A stretch of 64,000 nucleotides of DNA. It comes from Planctomycetota bacterium. Its GTDB lineage: Bacteria; Planctomycetota; PLA2; JAEUHO01. Of the stretch, positions 15,189 through 25,135 are shown in pieces. The translations under genes were made by a program, and so were the position numbers. The notes beneath the pieces are model-generated. The model searched no databases and had not been told where the DNA came from. It saw nothing but the letters and a program-made list of their open reading frames with translations. How positions within the stretch are numbered: position 1 is the first letter of the stretch; each line of letters begins with the position of its first letter. The stretch covers positions 1 to 64,000 of the forward strand of contig JADZCA010000024.1 of assembly GCA_020851795.1 (NCBI GenBank), in the 5' to 3' direction.

Positions 15189-18100
15189 TCACCGCTTCGC
15201 GAACCGGATGAAGACCGTCGCCCCCGCCGTGAGGTCCACGGCCTCCTCGCGGACCTCGTCGCCCGGCATCTCGATCCTCGCTACGTAGCGCCCCGGAGGT
15301 AGGGCGAGGTTGCTCCGATGGCCGCTCACCTCGTATCGACTTACGCCCAGGGCGTTCAGCACCTCGCGCCCGTCCGCCGCGGTGACACGGACGCGCGCCG
15401 CCGCACCGAAGGCCGCCTGCTCCGCCGACGCCCGACCGCCGGACCATGGGGCCGGAGGGAGTCGCGGATCCTCGGGCTGGAGCGCGAGCGTACCGGCCGC
15501 GACCAGCTCCGCGTCGAACCGCACCTCGCGTGCCTCGGTCGGGACTCGGAGTTCAATCGCGAGGGGCAGCGTGAGAGGCGGGGGCGTGGTCGGGCCCGGC
15601 GGGGCAGGGGACCAGGCCTCGACCGAGTAGGCGCCCGGCAGGAACCCGCTCGCTCGGTACCCCCCGTCCGCAGCGAGCTCGGCGGAGATTGCCACCACCG
15701 GATCCCCATCGGCTCTGCGCACGAAGGTGACGTGCCGCCCCGCGGGCGACAGATCGGACGGGAAGCGAAGGCGGCCCGTCACCGTAGTGCCCACCGACAT
15801 CCGGACGGCCGGGAGGGAGGTCGTCTCCCCGCTTCGAACGACGACCCCCGCGACGCGCTGCTCGACGTAGCCCGTGGCGACGAGCCGGACCTCGTAGCTC
15901 CCTGCGGCGAGCTCAGGGAACGCGAAGGCCCCGTCTTCGCCCAGCGGTCCCCCGCTCGAGGGGGGCAACGGGACCGGGCCTCGGCCGGGATTCGAGGCTT
16001 CGGCCGCGAACCGTCCGTCTCGGAACAGGATGACGCGAAGGCCGGCGGGGCGGGCACCCGTCGCGGCGTCAGACACTCGACCGATCAACGATCCGAGCTC
16101 GACCGCCTCCTCCGCAGACAGGCGCAACTCGACGTCACGCGCGTCCGAGGAGACGTCGGACCTGACGGCGCGGGCGGGCGGCGGGTTCGCGCCCGCGACC
16201 GGCGGACGCGCCACCTGCGCGAGGACGTGGTAGGGGCCCGGGGGCAACGAGCCGACGGAAAACGCCCCGCCGGCGTCCGTGATCGTGCCGCCGTACACGA
16301 TCGGAAGGGCTCGGTCCGGCGGCGGGCGGCGGTCGTCAGGAGCGAGGCCCGGACCCGACGACTCCGGGAACACCCCTTTGAGGGGTAGGGACCCGTCGCC
16401 GACCTGCACGTACTCGCCGGCCACAGGCGTGCCGTCGGCGCGCACGAGACGGCCTTCTACCCGGTGCTCCGGGTCGAGGACGACTTCGGTGACCTCGGGA
16501 CCGGCTTCGGGGGGTTGCAGCGTCACCGGGGTGAGCGCAAACCCCACGGCCTCGACGCATGCGCGCCACGGTCGCCGCACGCCGTCTTGGGGAGGCGGGC
16601 CCCATGGGATCGTCGTGCGTCCCGTGGCATCCGTCCGATGTTGGCGCATGGACGGCCCGATGTCGCGTACGCGAGCGCCCCACACCGGATCGCCGCTTCG
16701 GGCGCGCACGACCACGTAGGTGCATGCGCTCGGGTCGGGGCCCCTAAGCTTCAGGTCTCCGACGTCCAGCGTCTCCCCGGCCCGCGCGGTGCCGGACGCG
16801 GAGCACTCCCCGCCCTCGTCGGCGGAGCGCCTCGATCCGCTGGCGTCCTGCTGCCACCCCTTCACCTCCACCGGCGCCGGCTCGCCGCCTCCGACCGGAA
16901 CGCCGTCGAGGCGGAAGCGACCGTCCGGTCCCGTCGTCCGGTCCGGGCTCGGAGCGTCGGCGTAGATCGCGGGAGCGAGGGCCCGCTCCCGGCCCCGAAC
17001 GGACGCGTAGACGCGGACGCCGGCGGCCGGGGCGCCGTCCGGCTCGAGCACGCGCCCGACGACGGTGGCCGACGCCCAGAGCTGGAGCGTCACGGGCGCG
17101 GGCTCGGGCCCGGCTCCGACCTGGAGCCGCCACGTCGCAGCCGAGCGGCCGACGCTCCACGCTGCCACGCTGAGGCGCGACTGCCCGCTCGGGGGGGCGA
17201 ACCCCGGCCTCGGCAGAGGGACGTGCGCGAACGAGAATGCGCCGTCTGCACCACTTCGCGTCTCTCCGAGCGGGCGAGGCGAGTAGGGGCTCAAGAAGGA
17301 GGTGCCGTCCTCGCGCTGCATCCCCGCGCCCGCCTCATCGGTGTAGAGCCGGACCTGCGCTCCCGCGATCGGAGCCTCCGTCTCGCCATCCACGACGCGA
17401 CCCGTCACGGTCGAGCCGGCGTCCAGGACGACCCGCATCGGCCGAGTCCCGTCGGACGTGCGGGGGCCTCCGAATCCGACCAGGGGGAGCAGGCGAGTTG
17501 CGTACGCTTCCGCGCCGGCCTCGAGCCACGCTGCAAAGAAGTAACCGCGCCACTTGCCACTCCAGTCGCCGCCGGGGAGGCCGACGATCCGGAAGGCGCC
17601 GTCGGGTCCCGTCCGGACCTCGCGGACAAGCTGCCAGGCGTCCACGAGACCGAGGAACCGCACGGTCGCCCCGCCGATCGGTCGGCCGTCCTGTGACTCG
17701 ACGGTCCCCTCGAGCGCCCGCGCTGGCTCAAGGCGCAGCACGAAGTCGCTCCCCGGGACGACGCCGAGACGGACCGCGTACCCCGCGTCGTCGTGGCTTG
17801 CGACAATCGTGTGCACCGGCGCCGCCTTCGACACGCGGACCTGGAAGCGCCCGTCCGGCCCCGTCGTCGCGCGGAAGGCCGGGGCGTCGGGCTTCCCAAG
17901 CGCGTCCACGCCGAGGCTCGCCGCCGTCCCCGCGAACGCGATCACCCGCACGCCGGGGATCGCGCGCCCTGTGGCGTCCTCGATGCGGCCGGCCACGCGG
18001 GGGCCAGCCACACTCGCCGGCTCCGGTGCGTCAAGCGATTGCGGATTCGCGTCCTGTGAATGCATGTCACTGGCGGCGGCGCGGGCAGCGAGCCCGGGCG

Positions 18101-18851
18101 CGGTCCCGGCACCGGGAACCTCCGCGCCGCCAGGGGACTGCAGCGCGAGTTCCCGTGGCTCGTCGCGTGTGGATCCGCGCGCCCAGAGCGCCGCCAGAAG
18201 CGCACCCACCAGCAGCGCCACGGCGACAGCAAGACCGGCCTTCGTCCCGATCGCCATAGCGATTCCCCCTCCGACCGGGACCTGCCCCCGGTCCAGACCA
18301 AGCTCAGGTCCGCCGCCGACCAGCGCCCCGAGCGCCAGGCGCCACCCCTCGACGTTCCCCCCGCTCTCCTCGTCCAGGCATGCTCTCAGTTTCGCGTGGG
18401 CTCGCTTGAGCCGCCCGTTGACGGTGTCCACGGAGATGCCCAGCCGCGCTCCGATCTCTCGGGGCGCCAGGTCCTCGTAGTGGCGCAGGAGGACCACCTC
18501 GAGCGAGACGGGGTCGAGGCGCCGGATCGCACGAGTGACGACCTCGAGGATCTCCTTGCGAGCCGCGACACTCTGTGAAGAGGCGACCGCCTCGGCGCGT
18601 GCGGCTTCCTGCTCTCGCCGTGCCCTCCGCGTGGAGCTGCGGTGCCCCTTGCGCACGACGTTCCGCAGCACCGCAGCGAGCCAGGCGCGGACCCGCGGGC
18701 CAGAGCGCGGAGGGTGCTCGAGAGCGCGGAGGATAGTCTGCTGCGCGGCGTCTTCGGCGTCCGCTTCGTCGCGCAATAGGTGGAACGCCAAGCGCCGCAC
18801 GAAGGCGGTGTGCTCGACGATCTCGACGGGGAGGAGGGTTTCGCGATCCAT
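15189..18851 (-). CDS. ECF sigma factor fused to transmembrane segment and carboxypeptidase-regulatory-like domains
   Basis: A 1220-residue fusion. Residues 1-165 are an ECF sigma-70 factor: region 2 includes FHLLRDEADAEDAAQQTILR and region 4 includes LAPREIGARLGISVDTVNGR. A linker leads to one membrane helix (about residues 205-226, AGLAVAVALLVGALLAALW). The remaining 950 residues are repeated beta-sandwich units of the carboxypeptidase-regulatory/Cna-B kind (motifs such as GRVVDGETEAPIAGAQVRLY and GPDGRFRLDGVPVGG). This architecture is typical of planctomycetes and suggests a membrane-tethered sigma factor with an external sensing arm. The start at 18851 is chosen from the sigma homology; an ATG at 18881 is also possible. 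Confidence 0.85.
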   Translation of the reverse strand: MDRETLLPVEIVEHTAFVRRLAFHLLRDEADAEDAAQQTILRALEHPPRSGPRVRAWLAAVLRNVVRKGHRSSTRRARREQEAARAEAVASSQSVAARKEILEVVTRAIRRLDPVSLEVVLLRHYEDLAPREIGARLGISVDTVNGRLKRAHAKLRACLDEESGGNVEGWRLALGALVGGGPELGLDRGQVPVGGGIAMAIGTKAGLAVAVALLVGALLAALWARGSTRDEPRELALQSPGGAEVPGAGTAPGLAARAAASDMHSQDANPQSLDAPEPASVAGPRVAGRIEDATGRAIPGVRVIAFAGTAASLGVDALGKPDAPAFRATTGPDGRFQVRVSKAAPVHTIVASHDDAGYAVRLGVVPGSDFVLRLEPARALEGTVESQDGRPIGGATVRFLGLVDAWQLVREVRTGPDGAFRIVGLPGGDWSGKWRGYFFAAWLEAGAEAYATRLLPLVGFGGPRTSDGTRPMRVVLDAGSTVTGRVVDGETEAPIAGAQVRLYTDEAGAGMQREDGTSFLSPYSPRPLGETRSGADGAFSFAHVPLPRPGFAPPSGQSRLSVAAWSVGRSAATWRLQVGAGPEPAPVTLQLWASATVVGRVLEPDGAPAAGVRVYASVRGRERALAPAIYADAPSPDRTTGPDGRFRLDGVPVGGGEPAPVEVKGWQQDASGSRRSADEGGECSASGTARAGETLDVGDLKLRGPDPSACTYVVVRARSGDPVWGARVRDIGPSMRQHRTDATGRTTIPWGPPPQDGVRRPWRACVEAVGFALTPVTLQPPEAGPEVTEVVLDPEHRVEGRLVRADGTPVAGEYVQVGDGSLPLKGVFPESSGPGLAPDDRRPPPDRALPIVYGGTITDAGGAFSVGSLPPGPYHVLAQVARPPVAGANPPPARAVRSDVSSDARDVELRLSAEEAVELGSLIGRVSDAATGARPAGLRVILFRDGRFAAEASNPGRGPVPLPPSSGGPLGEDGAFAFPELAAGSYEVRLVATGYVEQRVAGVVVRSGETTSLPAVRMSVGTTVTGRLRFPSDLSPAGRHVTFVRRADGDPVVAISAELAADGGYRASGFLPGAYSVEAWSPAPPGPTTPPPLTLPLAIELRVPTEAREVRFDAELVAAGTLALQPEDPRLPPAPWSGGRASAEQAAFGAAARVRVTAADGREVLNALGVSRYEVSGHRSNLALPPGRYVARIEMPGDEVREEAVDLTAGATVFIRFAKR

Positions 18852-19130
18852 AGTCACCAGGGGTCCTGTGCCCCTATACATGATCCCGCCGGCCCGGAAT
18901 CCGGTCGTCAGTGGCCCCTCCGACAGGTCGGCGGATAGCACACCTGACGCGGACGATGACTCGCGAGAGGCGACGGCGTCCGGCCGTTCGCCGTCGTCCG
19001 CAGCCCATCGCGCCGGATCCCGGAGAGTTCACTACGGAGGCACCTTCAGCAGGACACTCGCTGGCGCGTGAGGATGCTGCCGAGGGCGGCTCATGACGCC
19101 AGCGGCTAGGTGCGCCTTCCCCGCCCGCCC

Positions 19131-19411
19131 TCTTTCTCCGTTTCGAACGCGGGCGTGGGCGCCCACACCCCGCATCCTGTGTTAACTCGCGCGGGTGGGG
19201 CCGAGAGCGGGGAGAGTCCGAGAGGTTTCGGGGCCTCTCGCGCTTAACACACGGGGTGCGTACCGGGGCCCGTGGGCGCGCGGTCGTTGGGAACCGTCGC
19301 CACAACTCCCGACGCACGCGCGAGTTACGGCGCCCTCCGCGGGACGCCCGCGCGGCGTCTCTGCGCGGCGGTTTCTCTCCGCGCCGAGTTCGGACAGAGA
19401 AGTGGCTCCCC
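19131..19411. repeat. Long intergenic repeat, copy 1
   Basis: Around 280 bp similar to 59131-59407. Shared blocks include TTAACTCGCGCGGGT, GGTTACGGCGCC or its near match, GCGGTTTCTCTCCG and the terminal GAAGTGGCTCCCC. A hairpin CGAGAGG-loop-CCTCTCG is flanked by an outer inverted repeat with GTGTTAA and TTAACAC. Homology stops at TGGCTCCCC, which in copy 2 is the 3' end of tRNA-Asn. No coding sequence is evident here. It lies upstream of the sigma-fusion gene, as copy 2 lies upstream of the other beta-domain protein. Confidence 0.75.
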
Positions 19412-19520
19412 ATGCCCCGACCGTGGTTGAAACGTGCTCCCCTTGCGGGCCAGCTCGCCCCCAACTCATCGCGGAGACCGCCTCCGCCTCCGATCGGACT
19501 CCGCCGTGGGTCACCAAGTC

Positions 19521-20186
19521 TCACAGTATGGCTGCCATCGCAGCGTCCGCCCAAGCCCTGAATACCGACTCGGCCGCCGCGGCCTTGGGAACGAGGCCAG
19601 GGAACGTGCGACCGCCGACGAATTGCACGAGGTCATCTGTGCCCCCGGTGCCTGCGCTCGTGACAAGCGCAGGCTTCGTGGGCCTCATTTCCGCGATAAG
19701 GCCGGCGAACTCCCTTCCCGTGTGTAGAGGTAGCGGCGAGCTGTAGAACTTGCACTCCGCCAGGAGGCGGAGCCCCGCCCTCGCTGGGTCGGCGGAAGCT
19801 GCGCGGGCCTTCACACACCGCTGGCGCCCCAACAGCGCAACATCGATCTCGTGTCGAGTGCCACTCCTCCCGATCACCTGGATGTCCGTGTGCAACTCCA
19901 TGTATCTGTTCGGCCCCGCGAGCAGGACGAAGCCGAACTTGGGGTCGCCGCAGATGCGGCCAGGCTTCCGACGAAGAGTCAGGACCTTCGAGGGCTTGTC
20001 GGAGCCGTCCCGAACTTCGGGCTTCGCACCTGCGGCCTGAGCGGAGCCGACCAGCAAGCCGGCGACATACACTTCGTAGAGGGACTCACGGCGCGCGCGG
20101 CGCACACGAGATGCAAGCGAGGCCCCTACCCCGGCGAACGCAGCTGCGAGCGCCTTCAGAAGCTCGTCTCGCGCGGGGCGACTCAC
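19521..20186 (-). CDS. PD-(D/E)XK-like nuclease, last gene of the defence operon
   Basis: A 221-residue protein with a plausible restriction-endonuclease-fold core. RHEIDVALL (Asp about 113) is followed about 30 residues later by LLAECKFY (E-C-K about 143-145), spacing and context typical of PD-(D/E)XK nucleases. The helical N-terminus (residues 1-40) precedes a beta-rich section. It begins in a 4-bp overlap with the 152-residue gene upstream and is the most distal gene of the 22-kb operon. A DNA-cleaving role in defence is inferred from motif and context; the family was not confirmed by search. Confidence 0.6.
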   Translation of the reverse strand: MSRPARDELLKALAAAFAGVGASLASRVRRARRESLYEVYVAGLLVGSAQAAGAKPEVRDGSDKPSKVLTLRRKPGRICGDPKFGFVLLAGPNRYMELHTDIQVIGRSGTRHEIDVALLGRQRCVKARAASADPARAGLRLLAECKFYSSPLPLHTGREFAGLIAEMRPTKPALVTSAGTGGTDDLVQFVGGRTFPGLVPKAAAAESVFRAWADAAMAAIL

Positions 20187-20641
20187 GCCGATTCCCCTGC
20201 AAAGGGGTCCTCGGCGAGGACAGTGCCGCGTTGCTCCCCATGCGAAGTTGCGTACTCCCAGATCCCCCGCAAGACGGAGTCGAGTTGCTCAGCCGCTCCC
20301 ACTTCGTCACTCAACCCCCCGGCAAGATCGACGCCGTCCCGGGAGTCCTCAGCGGCAATCATCACCGAGGCGCCAAGCCGACTCCGAAGCACCTCACTAC
20401 CCCGCGTCCAGCACAGAATGGGAATTGAGGTGTGCAATCTGATTACTCGCAGCGCAACGGCAAGCCGGTCGGCATCCGTGCACCCCTCCCCCAATACTCG
20501 ACCACCGATTCCGGTACTCACTCGGTCCGGAAGGTCCTCCACGTCGCGCAGAGCCTGCTCACAGGCAGCAACCAACTCCAGTTGGCCGGCCTCACGGAGT
20601 GTGCGCAGAGTCGCGTCAAGCAAGGTCTTGGCTTCACTCAT
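20183..20641 (-). CDS. Hypothetical protein of the defence operon, 152 residues
   Basis: No family recognised. The first 35 residues form an amphipathic helix (KTLLDATLRTLREAGQLELV), and the middle contains hydrophobic strands (IPILCWTRG, ASVMIAAED), giving an alpha/beta look with no signal peptide or membrane helix. It overlaps both neighbours by 4 bp (ATGA), which ties it to the helicase genes upstream and the nuclease downstream. The tight coupling argues that it works with them, for example as a small subunit or specificity factor. That is inference. Confidence 0.6.
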   Translation of the reverse strand: MSEAKTLLDATLRTLREAGQLELVAACEQALRDVEDLPDRVSTGIGGRVLGEGCTDADRLAVALRVIRLHTSIPILCWTRGSEVLRSRLGASVMIAAEDSRDGVDLAGGLSDEVGAAEQLDSVLRGIWEYATSHGEQRGTVLAEDPFAGESA

Positions 20642-21858
20642 TCCGTGCCTCCAGTCTCATCGCCTTCCTTGTTTCGGTTGGTGCTGCGGCTTCGACATCC
20701 TCCGCCAGCGAGGAGGGTCCCGATCCGATCACGCCGGTAGGCCAGGAAGTCGGCGAGGAACTCCGTCGTGCCGACCGGGGCCGCCCATCGGAATCGATCC
20801 ACACGCCAATCGTCCGAGGGACCCTCGGGGATCTCGTACGGCGGCGGGAAGAGGTTCGTGGTCGATCCGTAGAGCGATTGTGCACGCCGCAGCAGGAGGT
20901 TGCGAAGTGCGGGCGCGTGGTCTGTTGGGCGCAGTAGGGCCGTCGGCACGTAGACCGCGTTCGCTGGACTCGTGAAGAGACCGAACAGGGCAGAACCCGT
21001 GACGCACGCGTTGGGGATCTCCGTGTTCACGCGGCTCCCGGAGACCTTGTGATCCGCGAGATGCGCCAAGGCGTACGCCTCCGGGCCGAACTGTTGGAAG
21101 GGGCGCCCGCGCAGCGCGAAGGACCAGATGTGTTTCGGATGGGAGTTATCGTCAAGGGCGAGCGCTCCCGCGGGACGTCCGTCGACATCCCGGTGTCCAT
21201 GGAACTCGGCGATCTCCCGGCTCCCCGCGTAGCGACGGACGCCGGGGAAGGCACAGGGGCTCCGGTCCCAAAGGTACGGGGCCGGCTCAACTCCAGCTGC
21301 CCGCATGCCCGCTGCCCACTCCCCTCCCTGCAGCACATTGTCCTCGACTACAGCACTCACGAGGGCGGGATTGATGAACCTCGCAAAGCGCGCAAGAACC
21401 CGGGCCAGCCCGAGCATGTCCGCGTCCGAGGGTTGGTCCCAGAGCGGCCAGGTCGCTGACCCTCGGCCCCGCCGCGAGGGCGCTGCGGTTGACTTGTCGG
21501 CGGGGTGAAGAGGCGGTGCCCCGCCGGGAGCGGGAGCGCTCGTGGGCCATGCCTCGCAGAAGGCGAAGTAGAGGACCGCGCCCGTGCGAAGGGTGGCCGT
21601 GCCCGTGTAGTTGTCGCCGTCGATGCGGATGCCATGGCTCGGCTTCCGCCCGATCCGGGCGTCAGCCCTTGTGAAGTGCAGCCGGTCGAGGACCGCCCGC
21701 CCGCGGTCCTTCCCCCACTGAACGTCGAGGTTCCCCATGGCGTTGTCGATGCGCTTCACGGAGGACAGCCGGCTGCCACGGGTGGCGGGGTCTAGAGCGT
21801 TGCCCGCCCCGGTTCGGTACCAGCGCTCCAGCCAGATCTCAAAGTCGCGCTCACGCAT
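20638..21858 (-). CDS. Defence-operon protein of 406 residues, possible nuclease
   Basis: The start at ATG 21858 overlaps the helicase gene by 8 bp; longer upstream readings lie inside the helicase gene. The N-terminal 100 residues (FEIWLERWYRTG, SSVKRIDNAMGNLDVQWGKD, NYTGTATLRTGAVLYFAF) resemble a helical domain seen at the front of restriction-associated proteins. A later stretch with DDNSHPKHIWSF and LAHLADHK has histidines and asparagine arranged somewhat like an HNH site, but I would not call it firmly. The C-terminal 20 residues are charged. Its position between an SNF2-type helicase and a PD-(D/E)XK-like protein supports a defence function. Confidence 0.6.
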   Translation of the reverse strand: MRERDFEIWLERWYRTGAGNALDPATRGSRLSSVKRIDNAMGNLDVQWGKDRGRAVLDRLHFTRADARIGRKPSHGIRIDGDNYTGTATLRTGAVLYFAFCEAWPTSAPAPGGAPPLHPADKSTAAPSRRGRGSATWPLWDQPSDADMLGLARVLARFARFINPALVSAVVEDNVLQGGEWAAGMRAAGVEPAPYLWDRSPCAFPGVRRYAGSREIAEFHGHRDVDGRPAGALALDDNSHPKHIWSFALRGRPFQQFGPEAYALAHLADHKVSGSRVNTEIPNACVTGSALFGLFTSPANAVYVPTALLRPTDHAPALRNLLLRRAQSLYGSTTNLFPPPYEIPEGPSDDWRVDRFRWAAPVGTTEFLADFLAYRRDRIGTLLAGGGCRSRSTNRNKEGDETGGTE

Positions 21859-24800
21859 GGCCGCTCCCGGCCGTCGGCGCGAGCCGTATCTGACCCGTCC
21901 GTCGGACTTCATCGAGAAGGGCCGGCGAGAGGCGAGACGCAAGATACGCGGCGAGTTCCTCCTGTCGGGGCTGCCCGAAGACCATCCGATAGATGGCGAG
22001 CGCCCTCCGAAGCGCCTCGAGCTGGCTCGCGTCGCGGCTGAGGGGAAGAGCGGGGACGTGCCGCTCGATGCGGGCGTCGCCGGGTAGGATCCAGAAGGGC
22101 TCAAGTTCGCTCGCACCTGCGCGGCGAGAGGTCACGCCGAGGTCGAACAGTGCGTCCCACGGGTCGGTCGCCAGCGATGCCGGCAGGCGCCCGGCGAAGT
22201 GCTGTGCCAGGTTCTTTCTGACCGCATGGCCCTTGAACCGGTGGACGCGTCCTTCTCGCTGCTCAAGGTCCACGGGGTTCGAGGGGAGGTTCCAGTGGAC
22301 GACGGCGTGGCAGTACGGGTGGAAGTCGAGTCCCTCCTGCCCGACCGAGGTCGTGACCAAGACGAACGGCCAGAAGGGAGAGTTGAAGGCCGCTCTCACC
22401 TGGTCCTGTCGGGTGGTCGCCGCCCCCACGTCGGCCTTCTCCTCCGCGAGCCGGCACGCGAACCGGGTGCGCAGCGTTCCGTCACCAAACCCGACCGTCC
22501 CGCGTTCCGCGTCCGCTCGGACCACACGCACGTCCACGCGGGAGGTCCGAAGTCCCGCCGCGGACTCGAACGCCTCGGCAACCACCTCGCACGCCTTGGA
22601 GACGGGTCCCGTGGCGACGCCTAGGTTGTCGCGGACAACGTGCAAGTACTCGTCGAGCACGGACTGCAGGTTGCCCGCGATCGCATACTCGACAGTCCGG
22701 ACCCAGTAGCGGTCGCCGTCGTCGAGGCCGCGCAGGAGCGCGATGGTCTCGGGGAGATTGAACACGTCCCTGAGCGCGCGGGCCATGCGCCCCGCGGCGT
22801 CGGCCCGCTCGAGGTCGTCTGCCTCAGCGCCCCCCGGTGCACACCGCGTCGTACCCCGGAGTACCGCGCGAAGGGCGCACGCCCCGGCACCGCCCAGCGC
22901 GAGCCGCGCCAGCATGTCGGGAAGGTCGTCGGGAGGGCTGCCGAGCACGCGTTCGCTGCGGACGACCTTCACGGCCTCGGCGACGTGAAGTTCCCAAGCC
23001 GTCTCCTGATCGTCCCCCTCCGCCTCGGCCCCGTCTTCCTCGAACACCTCGACTTGCCCCGCCCACCTTGCGGCGAGGTCGTCGCGAGACCACCAGGCTC
23101 GGGTGGTCGCTCCGACCTCGGTGTCCTCCAGATCCAGGAGGATCGGAGCGGCCCAGTACCAGGCCTCGTCGATGCCCTTGCCGGGGGTGGCGAAGCGCGT
23201 CAGCCGCTGCAGCAGAGGGACGATCCGGCCCCGGATTTCGAGCAGCGCGTCGGCAACTGCGACAGGGGCGCCCCGGGTGGCCCGCAACGGGAGCGGGTCC
23301 CCCACCTGGGCGAGCACGCGGGCCGGGTAGACCATCCCGAGTACCGGCATCCCGGTGAGGCGCCCATCCGACACCTGGAACCGCAACAGGGGCGCCCGTC
23401 GCTTCCGCGCCTCCGGTGTGTTCTCGGGGGCCTTGTCGGTGCTCAGGATCATCTGCCGCTCGGCCTCGTAGGACAGCAAAGCCGCCACGACCTTCGGAAC
23501 TACGCGCCAGGCGGAGAAAACGAGCCGCTTCGTGAGGCCGAGGAGCTGGGGGTCATCGAACGGCGCGCCGGGCGCTGTATAGGGAAGCGACGGCGGTAGC
23601 CAGATCAGGCGCCACGCCCCGCGGCCGACGGTGTCGCCTGCGAGCGCCCGAAGGCGCGCGTTCGCCGGGTCGACGCGCCCATACCGCTCGATGTCCTTCC
23701 AGTCGAGCAACGCCGCGGAGTCCGCGGCAAGATTCTTCGACAGCACTGGCGCGACGTCGGCCGCCTTCGCGCCGCGCTCGAACGCCTTCCGCAGCTGGTA
23801 GTCGTCCATGAAGTTGAGGACGTAGGGCGAGGACTTCCAGTACTCGACGACATCGGGCTGGCCGACAGCGCGGGCGACGCGCTGAAGGGTCACGTAGGAC
23901 CGGACGTCGGAAGCCCGAAGATCGACGCCCCGCGGGGGGACCTGGGTCAGCATCCCGCTTCGGTCGTCGGTCGCGGCGAGACGCTCCGTGCGGACCATGA
24001 CCGATCGGAGCATCGCCTCGAGGCCGTCTCGCGCTCGCTCGAGGCGCGCGGTCGAGCCTCCCACAACGTCGAAGAGCGCACGCCGATACTCTGCGACGAG
24101 GCCCTCGACCTCCGTTGTCCGTGCGGGGTCGTTGAACAGGAAACGCAACGTCTCGATGAAGTCGCGGTAGTGGTCCTCTCCCTGCGCCTCGTCGCGAACC
24201 GTGTACATCTTGTAGGGCGTCGCCGAGAGCAGGATGACGCGGACATTGGGGTAGTCGAAGAGCTTCTTCGCGAGGCTGCTCGCTGGATCTGTCCCATCGA
24301 GGAGCCCCTTGAACCGCTGGAACTCGTCGAGCACGACGATGTCCGGCTCGAGCGCGGAGATGCAGGTGTCGGCGAGGAGCTCCCGCATCTCCCCGATCCA
24401 CGCGACGCCCTCGCCCCAGGTTGAGTCATCGACGGAGCGCTTGCCTCCCGAGAATCCGCGAACGAGGGCCTCGAGCCGGCTCCGCAGGTCCGGCCGCCCG
24501 GCGGCCCGGTCGCTGGCAACCTGCGCCTCGAGGTCGGCGATGAACTTCGTCGCTAGGTCTGCGTCGATCTCGTGCTCCTCGTCGAACCAGCGGATGGCGT
24601 CGCGGAAGCGCTCGATGCGCCGCACATGGCCCGACATCAGATGATCGAACCCGCGGTCCTGGAGGCCCCACGCCTTCTCGATCAGCTTGAGGAGGAGGAC
24701 ACGCTCCGTGCGCAGTCCGAGGCTCGACTTGAGCTCAAGCGAGGTCCCCGGCGTGAAGGAGACGAAGTTGACCTTGTTGCCCCGCAGCCCCTTGAGCGTG

Positions 24801-25135
24801 ATGGGCAGGAGGGTGATGCGCGAGGCGAGGGCGACGTCGACACCCTCGATCGGGTTCAGCTTGCGGACGTTCTGTCGGGCGATCTCCGTGTTGGAGCAGA
24901 TGTAGAGCACGTCGAGCCGATCGATCTGGTCCCAGAGGTGTTCGATCGCTTGCGCGATCACGCCGCGGGCGACCAGCGTCTTCCCGAGGCCGACTTCGTC
25001 GGCGATCAGGAAGCGCCGAGCGGGACTCGGGTCGAGGTACAGGCGACGGAAGACGAGCTCGGCGGAGGCGCGCTGGAAGTCCTTGAGACGCGAGAGGACC
25101 TTCGGGACATCGGGCCGCGGGATGGACGTGCTCAT
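21851..25135 (-). CDS. SNF2/DEAD-type helicase of the DISARM-linked module
   Basis: A 1094-residue superfamily 2 helicase, distinct from DrmD. Walker A is IADEVGLGKT near residues 38-47. The Walker B equivalent is VVLDEFQRF near 269, followed by motif III LLSATPYKM. The C-terminal RecA-like domain carries TTSVGQEGLDFHPYCHAVVH and the arginine-finger motif QREGRVHRF. A long insertion (about 420-800) separates the two. The start overlaps the phospholipase-D-like gene by 4 bp. Such helicases paired with PLD nucleases are expected to translocate on DNA and present it for cleavage. The exact family name is not known to me. Confidence 0.85.
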   Translation of the reverse strand: MSTSIPRPDVPKVLSRLKDFQRASAELVFRRLYLDPSPARRFLIADEVGLGKTLVARGVIAQAIEHLWDQIDRLDVLYICSNTEIARQNVRKLNPIEGVDVALASRITLLPITLKGLRGNKVNFVSFTPGTSLELKSSLGLRTERVLLLKLIEKAWGLQDRGFDHLMSGHVRRIERFRDAIRWFDEEHEIDADLATKFIADLEAQVASDRAAGRPDLRSRLEALVRGFSGGKRSVDDSTWGEGVAWIGEMRELLADTCISALEPDIVVLDEFQRFKGLLDGTDPASSLAKKLFDYPNVRVILLSATPYKMYTVRDEAQGEDHYRDFIETLRFLFNDPARTTEVEGLVAEYRRALFDVVGGSTARLERARDGLEAMLRSVMVRTERLAATDDRSGMLTQVPPRGVDLRASDVRSYVTLQRVARAVGQPDVVEYWKSSPYVLNFMDDYQLRKAFERGAKAADVAPVLSKNLAADSAALLDWKDIERYGRVDPANARLRALAGDTVGRGAWRLIWLPPSLPYTAPGAPFDDPQLLGLTKRLVFSAWRVVPKVVAALLSYEAERQMILSTDKAPENTPEARKRRAPLLRFQVSDGRLTGMPVLGMVYPARVLAQVGDPLPLRATRGAPVAVADALLEIRGRIVPLLQRLTRFATPGKGIDEAWYWAAPILLDLEDTEVGATTRAWWSRDDLAARWAGQVEVFEEDGAEAEGDDQETAWELHVAEAVKVVRSERVLGSPPDDLPDMLARLALGGAGACALRAVLRGTTRCAPGGAEADDLERADAAGRMARALRDVFNLPETIALLRGLDDGDRYWVRTVEYAIAGNLQSVLDEYLHVVRDNLGVATGPVSKACEVVAEAFESAAGLRTSRVDVRVVRADAERGTVGFGDGTLRTRFACRLAEEKADVGAATTRQDQVRAAFNSPFWPFVLVTTSVGQEGLDFHPYCHAVVHWNLPSNPVDLEQREGRVHRFKGHAVRKNLAQHFAGRLPASLATDPWDALFDLGVTSRRAGASELEPFWILPGDARIERHVPALPLSRDASQLEALRRALAIYRMVFGQPRQEELAAYLASRLSPALLDEVRRTGQIRLAPTAGSGHA

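Noticed and set aside
19411..19520. A second, partial tRNA-Asn gene next to repeat copy 1
   Set aside because: Only the last nine bases of the tRNA match; beyond them no cloverleaf or anticodon stem can be drawn.
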